Of a stretch of DNA of 64,000 nt, positions 1 through 13,402 are shown in pieces; positions within the stretch are counted from its first letter, which is position 1, and each line of letters opens with the position of its first letter. Position numbers and translations under genes: made by a program. The notes beneath the pieces were generated by a model. That model did not search any database, had not been told where the DNA came from, and was given only the letters and a program-made list of their open reading frames with translations. The stretch covers positions 2,302,001 through 2,366,000 of the forward strand of contig CM041200.1 of NCBI GenBank assembly GCA_023078555.1, given 5' to 3'. Source of the stretch: Ulva prolifera (Eukaryota; Chlorophyta; Ulvophyceae; Ulvales; Ulvaceae).

Positions 1-925
1 CAAGAACTCAAGGACTGCTGTGCCTGGAAGCATACTGCTGCTCTGCTGGCGGACAATTTTGCTGCTGGTGCAGTCCTCAGAATGCTCCGCGAGAAGGATG
101 ACTTGCTTCCAAAAATACTAGAATACATCAGGGACAGATTTTCCACTGTGGATCTGATGTTTTGTCTCCAAAGCAGGAAGTATGCAGTCGGCAGCAGAAT
201 CCCCGATTTGCCCATTGGGGCGATTGCCTCTTTCATGGCGTCCAGCTGCTCGTGGGTCAGGTCTGACGCGCTCAACCCACGGGAAAGCTCATTGATTGCT
301 GCATGGAAATCGAATCCTGACTTTGTCAGATCTGGGAACCACAGCATCCCTTCATGAACAAGTCCTGGATCTTGCAGAGTGGACACAGACACGGCACCGG
401 TGATGAATAGCGGAATCTGCAGAACGTCCTTCTCTCCTCCAATGAATACATGGCATGTTCATAGCATGGCCACGAAGATTGTAGCAACTGCACCTGTAGT
501 AGCGGCGCGGCCAACCATAGTCTGCTGTAGGGGCGTTGAGCAACCTTGGCAATGAGTCTGGATGCTCGAGCACCATGACTGTCGAGAACAGGTTGGCATG
601 AATTGAAACTGGAATCCCCCAGAAGCTTATATGTTGACTGGTACACCAGTCGTTTACTTCTGACGAAGTTTCCAGCCGCAGCTGAGGCTCTTGCAGACAC
701 AGGAAGGAGTGCAGCCCTCATGCCAATACCAGTGGCAACAATGGTTGCCCACCATGGCAGTCCCAACGAGTCGTGTATATGTGACAGAGACGCCTGGCCA
801 TAATTGATAGGTAACTCAAGGTATCGAGCCAAAAATGACCTGTCGCTGTCCATTTTCAACGAGCCCACGAGCTCCACAGCAACGGCATGATGGCGCCTCG
901 AAAATGGCTTTCGGACGGCACCCAC
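1..925 (-). CDS. Oxa1/YidC-family insertase, COX18-type, 3' part beyond window
   Basis: The family inserts proteins into the mitochondrial inner membrane; COX18 members help export the Cox2 C-terminus. Reading the minus strand, the exon at about 925-450 encodes the conserved first-helix region LPWWATIV followed by RAALLPVSARAS. After an intron, the frame from about 380 down gives PGLVHEGMLWFPDLT, matching the family's GG-LWFPDLT signature. The exon then runs to base 1, with GILLPTAYFLLW as a later helix, so the gene continues past the window edge. The 5' end is uncertain: the first in-frame ATG is near 853, and an upstream presequence exon is likely. Which Oxa1 paralogue this is (COX18/OXA2 or OXA1L) is inferred from the LWFPDLT motif. 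Confidence 0.75.
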
Positions 926-1257
926 GTAGAAGCGATCACAAAGGCGCAGGGATTATTATTTGTCTTAGCGATCGCTTACGGCAAACGACATTGCGCAGGC
1001 TACAGGCACAGCGGGACGTGTTTGGTTGTCCACGTATACGGAGATCCGCAGGGACTCTCCCTATGCCCGAGAGAAGGATCGCGATCGAGCCGAATTTTGC
1101 CTAACGAAGCGGTGGCGACGCACGTCGACAACTTGGTCAGTATCGACGCACAGTACTGCCGCGGCCCCTCCATGCACACGTGCACACTGACATCTTTGAT
1201 GAACACTACGGCGGTGGCTTGGGTGTACCGTGTTCCGGTGCTTGTGGTGAGCGAGGT

Positions 1258-1304
1258 TCCTGCGGTGCTACCTGCCTCCGACTTTGTCCTTGAAACACAC
1301 TATG
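1258..1304 (-). repeat. Head fragment of dispersed ACAAGGAC element
   Basis: On the minus strand this stretch reads TTTCAAGGACAAAGTCGGAG and then AGGTAGCACCGC, the same head found at both ends of the 1431-1776 element and in copies near 37, 38 and 40.7 kb. No partner inverted head was found for it. Confidence 0.6.
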
Positions 1305-1430
1305 TGCGTTCCAGGAACCGTATCCCTCCACAACATCAGCCACATAAGCAGCCGCGCTGCCGGGGGGGGTCGTTTGCGTGAGGGCCCGGGGCTGCCGGTG
1401 TTTGGGGCGGGTGCGCAGGTGTGGTGTGCT

Positions 1431-1776
<346 letters not shown>

Positions 1777-3274
1777 AAGCAGCCTCTATAGCAACGCCTC
1801 AGATCTGGCGCCGTCTCGCCCAAACCCCAACTGCTGCTAACCCAGGCCTATTTTATAGCCTTGTGGTCCCCAACGCTGCATTCCTGACTATGACAAATGG
1901 GCGCGCACAAGCGTGCAGGATCACAGCAGGAAGCGGCGGCGGCGTTTCAGGATACGGTGGCCACAGGGCCAGGGGCTGTTGCTCTGGAGGACACACTCCG
2001 GCCGTTTCCAGCCTTTCCGAGTGTTTGATTTATGTCACATGAACACAACATCAGGTTCAAGGCTGCCATCACAGCGTGTGAAGTCACTGCTGCCTCCGTT
2101 GACTCGCATGGGGCATGCATTGTGGCGTGGCACCGCACTTTCTGGACATCGGTTCAGAATTGGTTCAGACTTTTGGTGCACCATGTGGCATACTCCCACA
2201 GGTTCCCAAGGAAATGCTTTACAAACTGTCAGGAACTGGAGGCGTGCAGTGAACTCTTGTGTAAGGGGAATGTGAAGAGATGGTTTTGAATCATGTAGAC
2301 ACACAGTAACCGCCAAGGGATTGCGCGTTGGAGGAGGGACCTCAGAGAAGCATCTGTGATCCACCAGGACAGCAACATCTGTGCGGCGGACGCATGGCAC
2401 ATTCGTCGACCGCGGGGCCGCTTGCACAGACAGCAGGATTAATACAACAATCTGTGCGCAGAAGCTGGATAACACCCAGGTGATGGTTTGGCTGGATGCA
2501 GCACTTGCGGCATGTGGCCGTGCTGCCAGGAGACCAGCAGGACATTGGAGGTCACCCTGGTAGCTAGAGAGAGGTGGCGGCACACAAGCCTGGTGCAGCA
2601 GACTGCACTGCCACACCTTTGACATGTGGTGCTGGACTGCGGCAGACGCGGTGTTTTGAACACAGTGCAGGCTTATGTTGCTACAAAATCGAGCTCTTCA
2701 TTTTGGCTGCACCTAGTGCACGGATCGTGGCAGCACGATGCATGGTGCCATCACGCGTTCCCGATCTATGGCAGTGTTCAAATGGCCGCGGCTATGCTCA
2801 ACATGAACATGCAGCTGTATTTGCTCTTTTCTGGAGGCGTCGATGATATTGCTGACAATGCACTGTTGCAGGAGGAGATGCGGTACAGTACTCATTGCAA
2901 ACTGAGGGTGTGGATGTGATCAATGCAATGCTTTGCAGATGATCACGCAAGCGCTTGCAGGAACACTTGGTGTGGCAGTGGACGTTCGTGGTGCCCATGC
3001 CGTGGATCATAAGCTGCCACATAACCATACCACCTTGCCGCAGCAGTAGATCTTGTTGCCCTGGAACAAGAGCCTCTACGCATAACGTTCTGAACGACAC
3101 GCAGCAAGCCTGTGACATACAATTGTTCGCATATAGCTTGTTTCCGCATCAGATTCTGCTCTCACGCACTTCCAAACGCTGTGCTAATATGCTGTTGCTG
3201 ATGATCGTCACCCAGACCATCCCGCACGCATCAACAAGTATTAAGACACCTTTTCCGTTCTTCTGTGCCATATG

Positions 3275-3889
3275 CTACCACAGTTTTGTTAGGTTCGCTT
3301 TCTTTCTGGCTTTCATCTTCAGTTTGTCCACCTTTGCATCAACCTTGTCTCCCGCGGCAAGAGCCTAAAAACACAGACAGGGATCATTGTACACGAGGTC
3401 TGTCAAGCCTGGTGGACTACATCATGTTTCTCAGGGTTGTCGCACTTTCTCAAGCAGATCGACTCTTCGTTGCTTCTGTGCTTTTGATCTTTTCCCTCGG
3501 GGAGCTTGCTTTGTCCTGAGACATTATGGCAAGCTTTAGTAGCGGCAAATCATCCTACACAGCTACGAGTAATTTTGGCCGGAACCTTGGATTTCGCACT
3601 TTTGTGGTTGAGGTTGCCGATTTCCATTCTTCTGTGCTAGTTCAATCAATTCGTCCAATGCCTTTGGGTCGCTCTTCGGGGGCTCCACCTTGTCAGTGTA
3701 TGTTTTCATCTGTACATCGGCTGCAAGAGCACAACACAGCCTTGAACAACGCGGGTGAGCGCAAGGCATGACACTGGTAGAAGATGCAAGGGCGGCATGA
3801 ATGGTCCGTGTGTTCACACAGGGCGTGATCACACTTGCTACTCCCAGCTTCGCTTTTTCAGCCTTTTTTTTCCTCTTTCCCTTCGCCAT
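3275..3889 (-). CDS. Small Lys-rich protein, possibly nucleolar
   Basis: I do not recognise this gene. The start MAKGKRKKKAEKAKLGVA is followed by a GT donor. A second exon gives TDKVEPPKSDPKALDELIEL. A third, in the frame TKQAPRGKRSKAQKQRRVDL, follows an AG near 3520. The last exon gives DKVDAKVDKLKMKARKKANL and ends KLW-stop at 3275. The whole would be about 130 residues, highly basic, with predicted helical segments and no membrane span. Small Lys-rich proteins with this layout are common among ribosome-biogenesis factors, but that role is only inference. The exon-exon phases between the second and third exons were not fully resolved. Confidence 0.5.
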
Positions 3890-4699
3890 TGTAATCCTTC
3901 AAGATCTGTATTCCACAATAGGCTCCTGGGATGTAGCGCGTCCGGAACACGACCCCGAACTGCGTGCGGCGCGCTGAAGAAGTAGGCGTGCTTGATCCTG
4001 CAACGATTTGACAGTCTTCATCGATGGCTTCCCCATGCCTTAAGGCTGCGTCAGACAGAGTAGCATGCGTATTCCGGAGACACACGGTCACATGCATGCG
4101 ATTCATCATGCGATGCAGCTCTTGCAATATTCAGCACGTTTGCTGCGCCTTGGCCAATCTTGGGTGAACGGTCACACGAGAAGGCCTTGATGTAATCAAA
4201 GTGAGCTCTAACACATTCGAGAGCGAATTTACATACGCGACTGTGTTCCCAGATCGCCCCGACATGGCTCAGTGATTGTCGGCCTGCTCAAAGGTCAAGT
4301 TTGAATAGTTTTGTAGTAAATAGTGCTTGGACTAGCTCTACAATTTAAACATGCCAGTCATACCATCCAGTCTTATGTACACGATGATGCTGGTGCGAAA
4401 TCCGACCGTTGCCATCACTTGAACACAAGGTCACAACTGGTGCAGAACTCTACGATGCCATGGAAAAATCGATACAGAATCTCATGCACAAAAGGTATTA
4501 TGTAGATGGCTTACATATTGGTTTCAATGGACGCATGCTGGAGCATGACAGTCTACATACATGCAGGTTGCGAGGGTCACGAGGCCTGAAAAACTGTACG
4601 CATCAGGCTTCAGCATGGATAGCATGACAAGCCAGCTGAACACTGCTCTCTTATTTCGTATCATTGCGCCTCGCAAACGGAAGCCACGTGCTGTGCAGG
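3890..4699. other. Divergent intergenic region, may hold 5' exons of TMEM161
   Basis: This lies between the start of the Lys-rich gene (minus) and the first secure exon of the TMEM161 homologue (plus). An open stretch at about 4409-4510 and another at 4615-4705 (MDSMTSQLNTALLFRIIAP) could be 5' exons, but neither has the hydrophobic first helix usual in the family. Confidence 0.4.
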
Positions 4700-6599
4700 C
4701 TGCTGTGTGATGATATGTTGATACATGGCTTGTACCACCTGGAGATTCTCCCAGGCGGGGCGGCTGAGCAGACACGAAGTAAGCCTTCCAAAGCTGGGAA
4801 GAAATCAGAAGCTATCAACTCTGACGAGGCGGTGGACCTGGATGCAGCGCAAGCTGTTGTGCGGAAGCTGAACGTCCATGACTTGAAGGTTCTTCAACGT
4901 GCGCTGGAACATGTAAACACATGTGTATGGTCCCCACCTTTCAAATAGATTTGGCTGCATGTGATGTGTGGCTGATCTCGCCGCCATATGATATATCAAT
5001 GAGCTTCAGATGGGATGTGAACTGCTGCAGGGCAAACTGCTTGAGGTCTGCCTGCTGCAGTTTGTAGGCTCAGAGATCCTTTGCCGTGTTTTTGGCCGTG
5101 AACCATCTCCTTTCATTTTCATCACGGCCTCAATGTGTGCTGTCTACACGCTGCACACGCTCCTCACGTTTGCTCGGCTACCCATGACTCTGGATGGACG
5201 CACCCACCCAACTCAAGGAACAATCCTGCTGCTCCTATTCCCGACCTTTTGCATACTGCTTATATTGTTGTTGGCGCTTCTTCCAGCTGGATGGCTTGAC
5301 ATCGACACCGACCAAGCAGGGCGTGGAATCATGCATGGGTACACTGTCATAAGGGGTGCCTGGGACAACGTCAGCAACCTGTTGCAAATAGACCATGAAC
5401 CAGCAAGCACGCATCCGCTGGAGAGTCAAATGACCGAGACTGGCTCTTGGAAGGTGTGCATGACCCTGCACAGCGCTCTGAGCTTGCCAAAGATTGTGCT
5501 GTCTGCCTGGCATGCCACCGCACCACGGATGTGCATAAAGCAGCACTGCTGCATTCCTGTTGTCTTGCGATCACCAGCTCTGAAGGAGCCAAGCTTCATG
5601 TACACAGAACAAGGTGCAAGCTGCTGCGGTGCAGCGCGTAACCGACGTGACAGCAAGGCTATTTGAACTGAGTTCAGGATGATGCGCCTGTACCCCAATT
5701 TCTACACTGGGGAGCTCTAGGCATGGCATCTGCACTGTCGGGGCTGGTTGTGCCTGCGATGGTCATTTCAGGCCAGCGCATGGCTGTTTCTTTGGCAGGC
5801 ACTCTTCACCCATCCCCTTGCCTGTCTTCGGGTGGGTCAATGCGGGCCCTTTACATGCCAATATACTGTGGCTCCTTGAAGGCCGCGTTCTCTCTCCTAG
5901 CTGGAGCAGTTCCTGTTTTCTCTTTGTTGCTATGGGCCACTCCCATCTCCGAGGGCCTTTTTGGATTGAATGAGCAACAGCGGGCGATGGTGCAAGGTTG
6001 TGCGGTTCTCTTTTCAGGTGGGGCTGCCCTGCTCCTCTCCCTTGTGCAGTAGACTATGGGCGCGTGCATAATTACGGCCATAGTAGTTCTCTTGGCGCTG
6101 TGGGGGTCAGGCGCCCCTGCTGGCACCTGGCAGGCTCGTGCTGAATCATGTCCGCACTGCAGGTGTGCTTCAGCTGTTCACAGTGAAGCTGTTCCTGCAA
6201 ACACATCTGAACACAGCTCTGGAACGCTGGTATCTAGCAAAGCACCTGAAATCCAAGAGCAAGACCAAGCATGGCACGCTGGTGGCCACATCGCTCATCA
6301 ACAACACATGTGCACTGCTGCCGCGTGTGACGATGCTGTTGATGGGTCCAGCTGCTCTGTGGGTGACGCTGGGTTGTATCATTTGTGATAGCGCTGCCTT
6401 GAACAGGGGGATCTATGAAGTCTCCGAGCCCGGAGAAGTGACACTGTACAGTGTCGCACCTTTCATCGTCCCTCCCGCACTGACTACCCAGGCCATTGCA
6501 AGGTGTCTAGCATTCTCTGGTCTGCTTGCGCACACGGCCGCTAATTTATCAGTGCTTATTTTGAGGAGAACAAGAGTGTTTCGATCGACGAACGTGTAG
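4700..6599 (+). CDS. TMEM161-family multi-pass membrane protein
   Basis: TMEM161 proteins are conserved multi-pass membrane proteins of poorly known function. The first secure exon follows an AG near 4700 and reads RLLCDDMLIHGLYHL, comparable to the family's WLLCNGSLxRY stretch. It continues into a Lys-rich linker and SDEAVDLDAAQAVVRKLNV. The exon from 5010 (GCELLQGKLLEVCLLQFV) carries several hydrophobic helices, including TILLLLFPTFCILLILLLA. Later exons give VPAMVISGQRMAVSLAGTL, like the family's FPGLRLAQTH segment, then SLKAAFSLLAGAVPVFSLLL. The final exon (about 6162-6599) matches the family C-terminus in pattern: a charged HLNTALERWYLAKHLKSKSK followed by PRVTMLLMGPAALW. The start codon is unresolved and lies upstream. 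Overall similarity is in domain order and helix spacing rather than high identity. Confidence 0.65.
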
Positions 6600-6970
6600 C
6601 ACCTGCTGCACTTTTTGTGTGCGAGCGCCACGATGCAGCCTGGAGGAGGCTGCTGTGACCTTCACAGACGTGGGTATGTACAGTGATGGGGGCCTTCGCA
6701 AGACGTCCACGCCGAGTGTGTATTTCCCATTCTGCGGCTGCATCTGTGATAGTTGCACAACTCTGTCCTGAGCAAGACCCTTCACCACTCACCTCTCGAC
6801 ACCCACACACTGTGTGTTCCCTGACTGATGCACTCCATGAGTATCACACGGATCATCATGTAGCCAATACAGAAGCTGATCAAAACACACACCAAACCGT
6901 CGCAGCACAAACAAGCTGCGTTAGGTAGCGGCAACGCCATTCGAGGGTTGGCGGTCTCAGTTGGACGCAT
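6549..6970 (-). CDS. Possible small one-helix membrane protein, unrecognised
   Basis: An exon starting MRPTETANPRMALPLPNAA contains the hydrophobic run LVCVLISFCIGYMMIRVIL. It ends VSRG at a good GTGAGT donor near 6795. Downstream an AG near 6780 opens a frame that continues to 6556 or 6549, depending on phase. It would overlap the 3' end of the TMEM161 gene by about 50 bases. I recognise no family, and a chance open frame is quite possible. Confidence 0.25.
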
Positions 6971-7993
6971 CAGGGGACTGCGCAGTCCCTGGCCAGTCAG
7001 GGGACCCGCCTCCCCAAGCCGTTGGGACTTGCCCTTTGCAAGAATTGCCTGCCCTCACACATCCAAAGCCCCTATGGCTCCTCTGCGGATGCAGCACTGG
7101 CAGCAGACGTGCCTGAAGGCCCCGGGAGTCGTAATATTATGCCGTCCGCGATCTAGTTTCCACATTGCCTGCTAGGCTGGAACAAGCTTGCGATGGATCT
7201 CTCTTGTTCGAAATCATGCTTTGCATCGCTCACACATGCCCCATGCTGCAAGCACATGGCTCGTGCGGCCGGTGGCACCGCCTTGCACTGGACCTAGCAC
7301 CACCTGCTAGGGGGTCCTCCTCGATCTGTGATCACAGATCTGCACAGGTACCTCCACACATGCACAACCATGCTCACCCAATCTCAGAGCCCATGCCCAC
7401 CATACGTATTTGAGAGTACGACAGTCACACACACATCTGTCCTGATTTCCACTGGCTGCAAAGCCTTCCGGACGCCTGCGCGCTGGTAGCCATCCTTCGT
7501 AGTGGCCTTCCCCCCCTCCCCCAACCTCAGAGCGCACACTTCGGCCCAGACAGCAAAACCTTGCCAGCTGCGCGTGTAGCAGCTTGCGGGATGGCGGGGG
7601 TGTGGCGAATTGGGGGCAACACATCTCTGCGTCACAGGTGCTGGCCGCAGCAGCTAGGAGGCGATCCAGCATGCATCGTGAAGGAATTGTGGCAGATTAA
7701 ACACAGCAAACCTCAAGCCAAAGGCCAGCGCCATGTACATTGTGTACTCCCGTGGACATGGCGCCGGGACTACGCACAGATACCTTGCTCCTGTTGAGAA
7801 CAGTTCACGAGAAGTCGTAAATTGAGCGTTTGAATGTATGCCAGGTAGTATCGCACACGTTGTACTTCTACTAGCGCATTGAACAGAATAGCCAGGCAAG
7901 CAATACGCTGATCGCTCGAAGATCATGATGATAGAGTGACAGGCGAACTGCCCTATCGTAACGGCTTCTTGCGAATCCGTGCTGCAGTACAGC
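6971..7993. other. Intergenic region upstream of LSM8, nothing supported
   Basis: Several open frames exist on the minus strand between 7307 and 7995, but none shows a recognisable motif or a consistent splice chain. The stretch just before 7994 should hold the LSM8 promoter. Confidence 0.4.
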
Positions 7994-8597
7994 ATGTCCG
8001 ATCAGGTCCAGTCCATCAAAGGATACATAGATAGTAAGACTCTGAAACCTTACATACATGCAGTCCCCAGACGCTGTTTTGTGTCCGTGTCGTGGAGGAG
8101 AGCTGCCTGCCCTCCCCTGGTAGCTGCACTGCAGTGCTCCTGTTCCCATGTTTTCACAGGCTGAAATGCCGCTTCAGGTAGAGTTCTAGTGATGACATCA
8201 GATGGTCGCATCTACGTGGGCGTGCTGAAGGCCTGTGATCAGGCCACGAACCTGGTCCTGGACCAAACCATTGAAAGGGTTTATTCAAGCGATGTGCGTC
8301 CCAGTAGCGTCGCTGATATGCGATAACTTACAGCAGCGAACTTCTATGTGTATTCAAGACATAGTCGCCATGCAGGAAGGAGTGAAGTCACAGCAAATTG
8401 GGCTGTATGTTTTGCGAGGAGATCATGTGTACGTCTCCTGGAACACAGTGCACCGTCGCTGTCGCTAGCATAGACATTGTCGCCAACAACTGACACATTT
8501 TTCTTGTAGGGTAAGTGTTGGTGAAATAGATGATGACTTAGACAAGACAATCAACCTGGAAAGAATTCAAGCGGAGCCAATCAAGCCATTTCATTGA
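7994..8597 (+). CDS. LSM8: U6 snRNA-associated Sm-like protein LSM8
   Basis: LSM8 caps the nuclear LSM2-8 heteroheptamer that binds the U6 snRNA 3' end. Four exons join with consistent phases: 7994-8033, 8178-8293, 8376-8428 and 8510-8597, giving 98 residues (human LSM8 has 96). It begins MSDQVQSIKGYIDS. The Sm1 motif reads VLVMTSDGRIYVGVLKACDQ with the typical loop NLVLDQTIERV. The Sm2 motif is QQIGLYVLRGDHV, with the conserved RGD. The tail GEIDDDLDKTINLERIQAEP is specific to LSM8, which in human reads GEIDEETD and RAEPL. All introns are GT-AG and short (53-144 bases apart from phases). The call is secure. Confidence 0.95.
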
Positions 8598-9014
8598 GGC
8601 TGGACGTGTTTCGACAGGACGCTTTCCGCCCAGGCAGGTATCATGCCACCGGGACGAAGGCTCTACTTATATTTAGTTGTTCCGATAGCCGGTCGTTGAA
8701 CTGTGCTTCTGGTTGGTGTGGAATTCGAATTGCAAATTGTTGTCAACCGGAGTAATTTGACCGGCCGTGTAAGAGCAGTCACTAATCAATTGATGCGCTG
8801 AGACTCCATGCAAGGAGTCGAGCTTTAATCTGGTGCAACAGATCTGCAAGATGCCAGCAAACAAGTCATGTTTTCACTATGATACATGGTGCCATCTGTA
8901 TGTAGCGACAGACGACAGAATCCATGATAGCCAAGCACGTTTCATGAAATTCTAGCTCGATCATTGACTTCTACTTCCTGAACAAAGGGAACTTGAGCTG
9001 CGCTGGCTGAAACG
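8598..9014. other. Convergent 3' intergenic region
   Basis: This holds the 3' untranslated regions of LSM8 (plus) and the EF-hand/WD40 gene (minus). Nothing else is visible. Confidence 0.5.
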
Positions 9015-12000
9015 TCAGTGCGGTTGGCGGGCATGCATTTGCGCGGCTTTTAGCTTGACAACTTTCTTCTTCGGAGCCCGACCCAGGACTTCATCGATTG
9101 TTCGTGGCAGTTCTTGAGCTGGCAAGACCTTCAGCATCCCATGCACGGCGTCCCGTGGCTTCTGTGTCACCGCAGCTTGTATCCTCTCACGTCTTGCCTT
9201 TATGTAGTATGATGCTGGGTCAACACCTTCCCAAGGAAGCGGCTCCTTCTCGTCCGTTTCAGGCATGTCTGCACCAACATGAGAATCATGAAGCCGGGGT
9301 CCAGCTCAGGACATCAATAAGGGACAAGGTCACCTCCAATGCCGACCAATCAATGTGGCCGTGAGCAGGAGCTGCGCCACCACTTGCTCTCGTGCTGCTT
9401 TGGGCTTAGAGATGAGCCAGTACAAAATGCAAATGCGGCGTGGTGAATACGGATATAACACCCTGCCATAGAGCCATACCTGGAGCTGCTTCGCGTACAG
9501 CCGCCACGCTGCACAACGCCTCGACAGCGTCCAGGACTGGAATGCCCTTTTGTGCTTCTGGGTCCTGGTGTGTGGAGATGTCGTCCAACACCCACTCGTG
9601 CAATCCGAAAGTGCCTACCAGGCCACCCTTGTAGTTGAACATGTGAACACTTGTGTCAACAGATGCTGCCAGAATGAGCTCGTGTCCCTTGACACATGTG
9701 ACGCCATTCACAGCCACCTCGCTCACGCGGAAATGTAAAACCTGTGCCAATGATTCGACATTCTCAGAGCCAAACATGTGAGATTCATGTGCCCCCCAGT
9801 ATACGTTGACTGCACGGAGCAAGTATTTCATGAAAAGGAAAAACCTGCTTGAATGACCTAGTTAGGGCGTCAGGAGATGACGCATCAAGTTGTGAGATGT
9901 CCAGCATGCGAATGTGGCCGCTGCTATCTGCAATGACCAGGTGCCGAAGCTCCTCGTCGATGCAAAGGTCCTTCACTGTCTCTAGGTGCCCAGTCGCTCC
10001 TTGCAGCGTGCACATCAGATGCCCAGTGGCCCCCACACTCCAGACACGGAGCACCCCATCCCCACCAGCTGAGACCAACAGCATTGTTCGCTGTTCTTCT
10101 CCCAAAGGTAGCCATTGCAAACAGTCCACACTGTTCTCATACCTGAACCCAGGCAAAGAGATGCTTGAAAAGACCAACGTGCAGTCCTGCCTTGGGGTAA
10201 GGTTAGCATCACATGCGTGCTCAGCAGCGCACAGATGACACATGACACCGTTCCACCACAGCATTGGTGTGAAACGTGCAGGAGCGACATGCTGTCTACC
10301 TGTCTGATCGGTGATACAATGACATGCGCCTTTCGCCCGAGTTCACATTCCATATGTTGATGCGCCCTTCGTAATCTCCAGTGGCCAGCGCGCTGTGTTC
10401 TGTCCAGATGTCCATACTAAGAATGTCATCATCATGGCCCTCCATCATCTTGAAGTCCTCGACTACATCCTACATACGCGCCAGAACATGCAAGCATTTC
10501 TGAGGTGAGAACCCTTGTCATTGGCGACCTCACCCTACCTTGCCCAATCTGTAATGTGGCTCACACAAGGCAGGCTTATGTCATGCCCATGCGGGTTGAA
10601 CTCGGTAACAAGATGAAGTACAGACAATCCTCTGCTGTAGCAATGCACCTCGTCCATGTCTTCCCAGATGTAAATTTTTCGATTCCATCCGGCTGCATAC
10701 ACACACTCCTGCCCCCGCTTCTCATCTTGGACATAGAACACCCGGCTGATCTCTTTCGGCTGCTCCTCGTCATGGGTATACATACGTAACATGCTCCCAT
10801 TGTTGAAGTTCCAAATTTTGACAAGCCCATCGTTTGCTGCTGAAAGCAGGCGCCGCTCATTCGCATCAAACGCAATGCAAGTGACTTTGCTACCTCCGTG
10901 GGCATTGAAGAAGCGGCTTTCCCTCGCGCCAGTATGGATGTTCCAAGAAATTATGCAGCCAGCTACATAGCAAACCTACTTTGCTAGAAACAACAATGGC
11001 AGCCATTCATGACATATCAGATGACCTCTGCAACCTAAGCCCTTGGATCAAGTAAAGTCAGTACAATTGCAAGCTCTTCAGGTGCAGCATTTCATGCAGA
11101 TCTCCATGCAGTGGACGCATCGAAGTAGCCTGGCATATGTGGCCCAATGCCCGACACTGGGATGCAGGTGTGGTGTACAACAGGGGAGGGCGCACTGTCA
11201 TCAACTGAGACCACAACAAAGAAGGTGCTGTTATAAACAGCTTTCACGCACGAGCTTCGGTGACCAGTGCGGTCCTTCATGATCAGCTTGTGCTGCCACA
11301 TGAAGGGACGACGTGTTGCAGTGATCAGACGCTTCCTGTCAGAGTCATACACCATGCTTAATGGCTGTGCGTCCTCACTTGATGGCCACTCGTCATGCGT
11401 GATAGTCTGGGTGCACTTATTTGTGCGCAGATCCCAGACCTTGATGACATTGTCCACACTCATGGAGAAGAGCTGGCACTGCCTGCACAATTTTTCTGGG
11501 GTCAAAAGTTGATTTGACATCTGCATGAGTTCCTGATCTACACATGTGATGAAAGGCAGTATCAGGGAATTGCATCATCCATGTTATGGCAATTTGGCAA
11601 GCGCTCCTCACCCTTTGCCATTGCATGGTGAAGAATCAGTACAAGGGAGTCCGAGCAGTTTGCAAGCTCCTTAAGGGGCATAGAATTTATGAAATGGAAG
11701 CACACTCATCATCAATGGCAAGCCGAGACACCACGGCAGTATGACCAGTGAGCTCACCCACAAGCCGGCCGTTCTGGGCCTGCCAGAGCATGATGCTTCG
11801 CTCACCGCAACTTGCAAACAGGCTGTATGGCTTACAGTATGAGAAGTCAAGCACTCCTTTGCGGTGGTGCTTCACCTGGTGCATGACACCATCACGGTTG
11901 ACATCGAATATATAAATTTGCGAGTCCATGCTGGCGGTGACAAGCCCCACTTCTTCGATATGCTCAACCTGGATTGCATTGTCGTCTCTCTTGAGAGCTA

Positions 12001-13402
12001 ATCACATGCTTGCGTCAGCTGCTGTCACAATGATCGTGCTGAAGCAGACCAATCCAACTCCAGGCTGTATAAATCACTCAGACAGGATTGCCAGAGATTG
12101 ACAGCACGCTTCAGGTCACGTAGCTAGACCAAATGTGGACACAGCTCTCCAGCACTCTGATGTGTCCAATTCAAACATTGAGTCAGATGGAAAGTCTAAA
12201 ATCTCTGAGCTCATGACTATGCAAAGTAAAGCAAATCTGGAATTACTTAGCCTCCTCTATGTGGCTTGCTTGTGTGGATGGTGGGACGAACCTTTGTCAC
12301 CCAGTCTTCGTGTTTGTCATGTAGGCACACATAGTCCTGTGTGTGCTCAGTGTATAGCAGATCACGGCTTTTGAAAGGCTCACTGGTATCTGCCAGGATC
12401 ATGTTGACCATGCCAAGGCTATCTCCATACATCACCTGCTCTGTCTCGTTGAGGACAATCCGGTTGACACACGTTGGGGTCCCCATTGTGCCTGAGGTGT
12501 GTAGCCTGCAAATTGACTTCCGTGCAATGTGAGTAATCCTGTGTGGACTATGCGAGGGTCGACGACTGCAGAGAAGGTACGCGCTGTGTGTCTACCTGCA
12601 AATGCTGAGTGCCAAGTAGCAGCTGGTGCTATGAAGTCAGCCACAATTTATGCATCTGGTTGAACAACGCACTTTCCAATACACTCGTAAGAGCCTCTAT
12701 TCACGTCATACCAGGTCAGAGATCGATCCATAGATGCAACGCATAGCTTTCGATGATCTTTCAAGTACACCGCATCTGAAACCCAACGGAGCCCATTGTT
12801 CAGAGTTCGGTTGTGTTTCAAATCACTGGTATTCCATACTCTGAAGGTAGCATCACGGGCACAAGTTATGTATTTGTCGATTTCTTGAAAGTACATGACC
12901 TTCTCTACAACGTCACTGTGCATCGATGCGTTGTCATGGCTTCTAGGTGTCTCCTGCAGTCCACGTTCACCCTACTCAGGCATGCACGCAAGAAACCGTA
13001 GATGATCAGCTGACACCAGGCGATACCACTGGGAATAGCTTCCAGCTTTCTGCGCTGTCTTCATCATTTTCGGCTCGCTTCAAGAACATGTAATTTGAGA
13101 ATTCATCCCAGTCAACTGTTCCACCAGCATCTGCATCAATTTTCATGAAGAGCTGCATGATTTGTTGCTGTGTGAGATCCTTGCCGAGGTAGGGCCCCAA
13201 TTGCTCACAGAACTCATCGATGTCCAGCTCGCCGGAGCCATCGTCATCGGCATCCTGTAACGCAATGCATGAGTTGATGAACACAAATGGTTGCTTTGAC
13301 AATTTGGGACTGGATTCACGTCTAAGACTGCATGCTTATGCATTGTACCTCAAAAAATTTCTTCAGTAGCTTGAGCTGGGTGAGACCAAGCTCGGACTCC
13401 AT
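9015..13402 (-). CDS. EF-hand plus WD40-repeat protein, WDR49/CFAP337-like (axonemal)
   Basis: The N-terminal exon MESELGLTQLKLLKKFFE ends at a GTACAA donor and joins an EF-hand exon: DADDDGSGELDIDE is a complete calcium loop, followed by DADAGGTVDWDE, a second one. At least nine further exons down to 9406 carry WD40 blades. Examples are IMLWQAQNGRLVGELTGHTA, DNVIKVWDLRTNKCTQTI and GDGVLRVWSVGATGHLMCTL. One late exon contains VYWGAH and the blade ASVDTSVHMFNYKGGLVGTF, typical of the WDR49/WDR64/EFCAB8 group. The last exon (9015-9266) gives a charged tail including EGVDPASYYIKARRERIQ and APKKKVVKLKAAQ. EF-hands before WD40 propellers are characteristic of this ciliary family; the axonemal role is inference from the family. 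Residue 1 could lie in a further upstream exon. Confidence 0.8.

Noticed and set aside
2035-2625. 196-codon minus-strand open frame
   Set aside because: Irregular composition and no conserved segment; intergenic chance frame is more likely.
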